Shown here in pieces: positions 59,581 through 64,000 of a stretch of 64,000 bases of DNA (position 1 is its first letter; each line of letters opens with the position of its first letter). Source of the stretch: Vibrio sp. PID17_43. GTDB lineage: Bacteria; Pseudomonadota; Gammaproteobacteria; Enterobacterales; Vibrionaceae. The notes beneath the pieces were generated by a model. It made no database searches. It was given only the letters and a program-made list of their open reading frames with translations, and was not told the DNA's origin. Both the position numbers and the translations under genes were made by a program. The DNA is taken from assembly GCF_002608565.1 (NCBI RefSeq), contig NZ_LIXM01000024.1, positions 1 to 64,000 on the forward strand. Reading direction: 5' to 3'.

Positions 59581-59732
59581 TTGTATTACAGATCGCATTA
59601 AACAACTGAAAAGAATGCAACTATTGCACAGACGCAATATGAAACAAAAGTGCAACAAAAAATCAATAGTGTCTTACTCATCTTTTGTCCTTCGATGATT
59701 ACGGATTACATCTTTTTAAGCTAGGTAAGGTT

Positions 59733-61823
59733 ATGAGTGCAGAAAAGCTGTATATCGAAAAAGAGCTTAGTTGGTTATCCTTCAATGAGCGAGTGTTACA
59801 AGAAGCTGCCGATAAAACCGTCCCTTTGGTTGAACGGATTCGTTTCCTCGGCATCTTTTCCAACAATTTAGATGAATTTTACAAAGTACGATTTGCCGAT
59901 GTTAAACGCCGGATCTTGATCAATCAAGAACGCGGTATCAGTGACAACTCTAAGCACCTCTTAAGCAAGATGCAAACTAAAGCATTGAGGCTTAATGATC
60001 TATTTGATGACTTATACAACGAGCTGATCCGAGAAATGGCTCGTCGTCGTATCTTTTTGGTTAATGAAAACCAACTTGATGAAGCTCAACAATGTTGGGT
60101 TACCAAGTATTTTCGTAACGAGGTCATGCCACACATCACTCCTCTGTTAATGAAAGAGGAAATCGATGTACTGCAATTCCTAAAAGATGAATATGCTTAC
60201 ATCGCCATTGACCTGCGTAAAAACGAGCAATCCCAATACGCACTGATTGAAATCCCTACCGACCATCTACCGCGCTTTGTCATGGTGCCAGAACAAAAAG
60301 GGAAACGTCGCAAAACCATCATCTTGCTCGATAATATTATTCGTTACTGCTTGGACGATCTGTTTAAAGGCTTCTTCGACTACGACAAACTCAACGGCTA
60401 TGCCATGAAAATGACACGCGATGCGGATTACGATTTACGCTTGGAGATCGAATACAGCCTGCTCGAACAGATGTCTGAAGGGGTGAGTCAACGTCTGACA
60501 GCAATGCCGGTTCGATTTGTCTATGAGCGTGGGATGCCGACAGAAATGCTCGATTTTTTGTGCGAAAAGCTGCAAATCTCTAACTATGACAGTTTGATAC
60601 CTGGCAGTCGTTATCACAACTTTAAAGATTTCATTGGTTTTCCAAACGTTGGGCGAGAGTATTTGGAGAATAAACCGTTACCACCAATGAAGTGTGCTGA
60701 CTTTGAGGGGTACGCGAATAGCTTTGAAGCCATCAAAGCCAAAGATATTCTCCTATATTATCCCTACCACACCTTTGATCATATTACTGAGCTCGTTCGT
60801 CAGGCCTCTTTCGATCCCAAGGTGCTCGGCATAAAAATCAACATCTACCGAGTAGCAAAAGACTCTCGCTTAATGCACTCTTTGATTGACGCCGTGCACA
60901 ACGGAAAAAACATTACCGTTGTGGTTGAACTGCAAGCGCGATTTGACGAAGAAGCCAACATTGAGTGGTCGAAGGTCCTTACTGACGCAGGGGTACATGT
61001 CGTTTTTGGTACACCAGGACTGAAGATTCACTCTAAGCTATTGTTGATCAGTCGCCGAGAAGAAGATGAGATCATCCGCTACGCTCATATCGGAACGGGC
61101 AACTTTCACGAAAATACAGCACGTATATATACCGACTATTCGTTACTCACTGCAGACCAAGAAATTACCAACGAAGTCCGCAACGTTTTTGGCTATATTG
61201 AAAATCCCTACCGCCCTGTTCGGTTTGATCATCTGATTGTTTCACCGCGTAATTCGCGCAAACAGCTATACCGGCTGATTGATGGTGAAATTACCAATGC
61301 TAAAGCAGGAAAAAAAGCGGCACTGACGATTAAAGTTAATAACTTGGTTGATAAAGGGCTTATTAACAAACTTTACGGTGCGAGCAATGCTGGCGTGAAG
61401 ATCAACATGATTATTCGTGGTATGTGCTCTTTAGTTCCCGGCGTGGAAGGGGTCAGTGAGAACATACGTATCATCAGTATTGTCGATCGCTTCTTAGAGC
61501 ATCCGAGAGTGGTGATTACTCATAATGATGACGATCCACAGGTTTACATCTCTTCTGCCGACTGGATGACGCGAAATATCGATCACCGCATTGAAGTGGC
61601 GGTCCCCATTCGTAATCCACGCTTGAAGCAGCGAATCATTGACATCACCAACATCCATTTTACCGATACGGTAAAAGCACGCTTGATAGATAAAGAGATG
61701 ACAAACTCATACGTACCGCGTGGTAATCGTAAAAAAGTTCGCTCACAAGTTGCCATCTACGACTATCTTAAAAATATAGAGAAGCAAACTAGAAAACAAA
61801 AATCCAATGCCTCAGATACTTGA
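59733..61823 (+). CDS. ppk: Polyphosphate kinase 1
   Basis: This 696-residue kinase makes polyphosphate from ATP through a phosphohistidine. The N-terminus [20 protein letters not shown] is canonical. The active His lies in [13 protein letters not shown] near residue 432, and [20 protein letters not shown] follows near 451-470. I chose the ATG at 59733; a frame upstream to 59685 lacks homology. It is divergent from pstC, and ppx overlaps its end by 17 bases. Confidence 0.97.
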   Translation: MSAEKLYIEKELSWLSFNERVLQEAADKTVPLVERIRFLGIFSNNLDEFYKVRFADVKRRILINQERGISDNSKHLLSKMQTKALRLNDLFDDLYNELIREMARRRIFLVNENQLDEAQQCWVTKYFRNEVMPHITPLLMKEEIDVLQFLKDEYAYIAIDLRKNEQSQYALIEIPTDHLPRFVMVPEQKGKRRKTIILLDNIIRYCLDDLFKGFFDYDKLNGYAMKMTRDADYDLRLEIEYSLLEQMSEGVSQRLTAMPVRFVYERGMPTEMLDFLCEKLQISNYDSLIPGSRYHNFKDFIGFPNVGREYLENKPLPPMKCADFEGYANSFEAIKAKDILLYYPYHTFDHITELVRQASFDPKVLGIKINIYRVAKDSRLMHSLIDAVHNGKNITVVVELQARFDEEANIEWSKVLTDAGVHVVFGTPGLKIHSKLLLISRREEDEIIRYAHIGTGNFHENTARIYTDYSLLTADQEITNEVRNVFGYIENPYRPVRFDHLIVSPRNSRKQLYRLIDGEITNAKAGKKAALTIKVNNLVDKGLINKLYGASNAGVKINMIIRGMCSLVPGVEGVSENIRIISIVDRFLEHPRVVITHNDDDPQVYISSADWMTRNIDHRIEVAVPIRNPRLKQRIIDITNIHFTDTVKARLIDKEMTNSYVPRGNRKKVRSQVAIYDYLKNIEKQTRKQKSNASDT

Positions 61824-63312
61824 AAAAGATGTGCGCCATATTGCAGCTATTGACCTCGGTTCAAACAGTTTCCATATGGTTGTGGCAAAAGTGGTTGGAA
61901 GCGATTTGCAACTGGTGAGTCGGCACAAACAGCGAGTTCGTTTAGCCGCAGGGCTCGATGACGAACTCAACCTTAGCCATGCTGCAATGGAGCGAGGGCT
62001 AGAATGCCTCGCTATGTTTGCCGAGCGACTGCAAGGTTTCGAAACATCCAATGTAAGAATTGCCGCTACCCATACGCTACGCAGAGCCAACAACGCGCAC
62101 TTATTTATCCAGCGAGCGAAAGCAGCCTTACCTTTTCCTATCGAAATCATTTCTGGAGAAGAAGAAGCTCGTTTGATTTACCTTGGTGTCGCGCACACTC
62201 AAGTTGAATCCAATTCTAAACTCGTGGTCGACATTGGTGGTGGCAGTACCGAGATAATTATCGGACACGAATTTGAGCCTAGCTTGCTAAACAGCAAACA
62301 GATGGGCTGCATCAGTTTTACTGAACAATTTTTCAGTAATAAAAAACTGTCACGAAAAAACCTCAGTAAAGCAATGCTGGCTGCCGAGCAAAAACTGGAA
62401 ACCATTGCCAGTAAGTACCGAAAGAAAGGCTGGGACATCGCTCTAGGTTCTTCTGGCTCGATCAAAGCAATAAGTGAAGTATTGATCGGTTTGGGGTATG
62501 AGGATGGTTTAATTACCAGTAAACGGCTTGGAAAACTGATCGATAACCTATCTGAATATGATTCGATAGACGACATCGACCTCATAGGGCTTACCGACGA
62601 TCGCAAACCCGTATTTTCCGCAGGCGTCGCCATTCTTTGCGCCATCTTCCAATCGCTAAAAATCACTCAAATGTCTTTCTCTGACGGTGCATTAAGAGAA
62701 GGCTTATTGTATGAGATGGAAGAGCGCTTTGCCCGCTCTGACATTCGCATGCGCACCACCGAGAACTTAGCGAAGAAACATCTGGTTGATATCGAGCATG
62801 CAGTTCGAGTCAAAGGTCACGCGAAAGAGTGGTTGTCAGACATACACTCAGAGCTAGGAATCAAAAAGAAAAGTGAATTGTTCGATTTGCTTGAATGGGC
62901 CGCATTGCTCCATGAAGTAGGCTTAAGCATCAGCTTAAGAGGTTTCCACCGCCATTCCTTCTACATCTTGCAACACTCTACACTACCGGGTTTTAACCGA
63001 GAACAGCAGCTCGTACTGGCAACATTGGCACGTTTTCAGCGCAAGTCTCTTAAACTCAATGAGTTACCAGAGTTCAACCTTTACAAACAGAGTGACATAA
63101 TAAATCTAATTAAAATATTACGACTAGCGATAGTCATAAATGGACAGCGCAACGATGATCCATTACCAGAGCTTAAGCTATCGATTAAAGGCGATGAATG
63201 GCGCCTCACTTGCCGTAACGACGATTGGCTAGAAGAAAATAAGTTGTTGGATGCCGATTTACAAGAAGAGCAGTTGCGCTGGGAGAGCGCTGGATGGAAG
63301 CTCATCCTTTAA
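61807..63312 (+). CDS. ppx: Exopolyphosphatase
   Basis: This 501-residue Ppx/GppA-family phosphatase releases phosphate from polyphosphate ends. Motifs are [20 protein letters not shown] near residues 12-31, [14 protein letters not shown] and [14 protein letters not shown] near 139-152. The C-terminal HD-like helical domain follows from about 310. Its start lies 17 bases inside ppk, so the two are translationally coupled. Confidence 0.97.
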   Translation: MPQILEKDVRHIAAIDLGSNSFHMVVAKVVGSDLQLVSRHKQRVRLAAGLDDELNLSHAAMERGLECLAMFAERLQGFETSNVRIAATHTLRRANNAHLFIQRAKAALPFPIEIISGEEEARLIYLGVAHTQVESNSKLVVDIGGGSTEIIIGHEFEPSLLNSKQMGCISFTEQFFSNKKLSRKNLSKAMLAAEQKLETIASKYRKKGWDIALGSSGSIKAISEVLIGLGYEDGLITSKRLGKLIDNLSEYDSIDDIDLIGLTDDRKPVFSAGVAILCAIFQSLKITQMSFSDGALREGLLYEMEERFARSDIRMRTTENLAKKHLVDIEHAVRVKGHAKEWLSDIHSELGIKKKSELFDLLEWAALLHEVGLSISLRGFHRHSFYILQHSTLPGFNREQQLVLATLARFQRKSLKLNELPEFNLYKQSDIINLIKILRLAIVINGQRNDDPLPELKLSIKGDEWRLTCRNDDWLEENKLLDADLQEEQLRWESAGWKLIL

Positions 63313-63327
63313 AGCTATATGCTCACC

Positions 63328-63357
63328 AAAAGTCGGTTTATAAGCCGACTTTTTTTA
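63328..63357. terminator. Terminator between ppx and the PstS-like gene
   Basis: The stem AAAGTCGG / CCGACTTT is followed by a seven-base T-run on the plus strand. It overlaps the last codons of the convergent gene. Confidence 0.88.
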
Positions 63358-64000
63358 ACTCTTGCGCCGCCAACTCCGCAGAAATTGGCACATAGCCATC
63401 CTTTGCGACCAATGTTTGCCCCTGCTCTGAAAAAATAAAGCGAATAAACTCAGATTCAATTGGACTCAATGGGTAATCTGGGTGCTTATTTATGTATACG
63501 TAAAGGTAACGTGATAGTGGGTACTTACCTGATACGATATTTTTTCGAGTTGGATTGACGTAATCGGTGCCACTTTTGGCAACGGGTACCAGTCTTACCC
63601 CCGCAACACGATAGCCAACACCAGAATAACCAACACCACTGATGGTTGAAGCCACTGATTGAACAACCGACGCGGAACCTGGCTGCTCATTGACTCGAGT
63701 TTTAAAATCCCCACCGCACAGCGCATTACTCTTAAAATAGCCATAGGTACCAGAAACCGAGTTACGCCCAAACAGCTGTAAGTTGCGCTTTGCCCACTCC
63801 GTTTTAATCCCTAACTCACGCCAATTGGTAATAAACTCACTTTCACCACAGCGTAATGTTGCTGAGAACATTGCATCGAGTTGGTTGAAATTGAGCCCTT
63901 TGATGGGATTATCTTGATGAACAAAAATACCAATAGCATCAATCGCCACCCGCAGAGCGGTAGGCTTATAACCATGCACACGTTCAAAAGCTTCTATTTC
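63338..64000 (-). CDS. pstS: PstS-like phosphate-binding protein, cut by window end
   Basis: The C-terminal 220 residues of a periplasmic phosphate-binding protein of the PstS/PBP type are present; the N-terminus lies beyond the window. Features include VAIDAIGIFVHQDNPIKGLN and LFGRNSVSGTYGYFKSNALC, with the phosphate-binding R-x-S-x-SG pattern read as RNSVSGTYG. It ends FIFSEQGQTLVAKDGYVPIS and a short tail. Its place beside ppx and its strand fit the Vibrio pstS-ppx-ppk-pst order. The stop lies inside the shared terminator. Confidence 0.88.
   Translation of the reverse strand, partial: EIEAFERVHGYKPTALRVAIDAIGIFVHQDNPIKGLNFNQLDAMFSATLRCGESEFITNWRELGIKTEWAKRNLQLFGRNSVSGTYGYFKSNALCGGDFKTRVNEQPGSASVVQSVASTISGVGYSGVGYRVAGVRLVPVAKSGTDYVNPTRKNIVSGKYPLSRYLYVYINKHPDYPLSPIESEFIRFIFSEQGQTLVAKDGYVPISAELAAQELKKVGL

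Overview
The window is a stretch of a Vibrio chromosome 1, most likely from the Harveyi clade (V. parahaemolyticus, alginolyticus or harveyi type). This rests on Vibrio-like protein sequences and on gene order: pstS-ppx-ppk-pstCAB-phoU, ppk2, cutC, prx/oxyR, aceBA, queA-tgt-yajC-secDF, suhB-trmJ-isc, pepB-ndk-rlmN-rodZ-ispG-hisS-yfgM-bamB-der, xseA/guaBA. As I recall it, that order matches the conserved Vibrio cholerae VC0719-VC0768 block. No rRNA, tRNA, CRISPR array or prophage was seen.

Bases 1-12700 are the accessory part. They hold a decayed IS3-family insertion sequence, a DedA membrane protein, and an NhaC-family transporter behind a methionine-repressor-like operator (candidate MetT). 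Next come a two-gene aminotransferase/BKACE operon, an O-acetylhomoserine sulfhydrylase, a frameshifted amidohydrolase remnant, and a D-amino-acid module (LysR regulator, DadA, AGCS symporter). A C-terminal remnant of a SatP-type acetate transporter closes the region.

Bases 12700-43200 are housekeeping. They cover guanine nucleotide synthesis (guaBA), exonuclease VII, ribosome assembly (der), outer-membrane assembly (bamB), histidyl-tRNA synthetase, isoprenoid synthesis (ispG), cell shape (rodZ) and RNA modification (rlmN, trmJ, tgt, queA). The full isc iron-sulfur operon follows, with two abutting IscR boxes, then suhB behind a boxA-like element, and the SecDF-YajC translocase. The pilF gene I would expect between rlmN and rodZ is absent.

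Bases 43200-54050 hold a small secreted Cys-rich peptide, a CBS-domain protein and the glyoxylate shunt (aceA, aceB). Upstream of aceB is a 600-base regulatory region with two related palindromes and a large hairpin. Then come a divergent oxyR/peroxiredoxin pair, cutC, PPK2 with a LysR regulator, a very short YadA-type trimeric autotransporter and a small beta-barrel protein.

Bases 54050-64000 are the phosphate and polyphosphate locus: phoU, pstB, pstA and pstC on the minus strand behind a Pho-box-like site, ppk and ppx on the plus strand, and a PstS-like phosphate-binding protein cut by the window end. Together with ppk2 this places phosphate uptake and both polyphosphate kinases in one neighbourhood.
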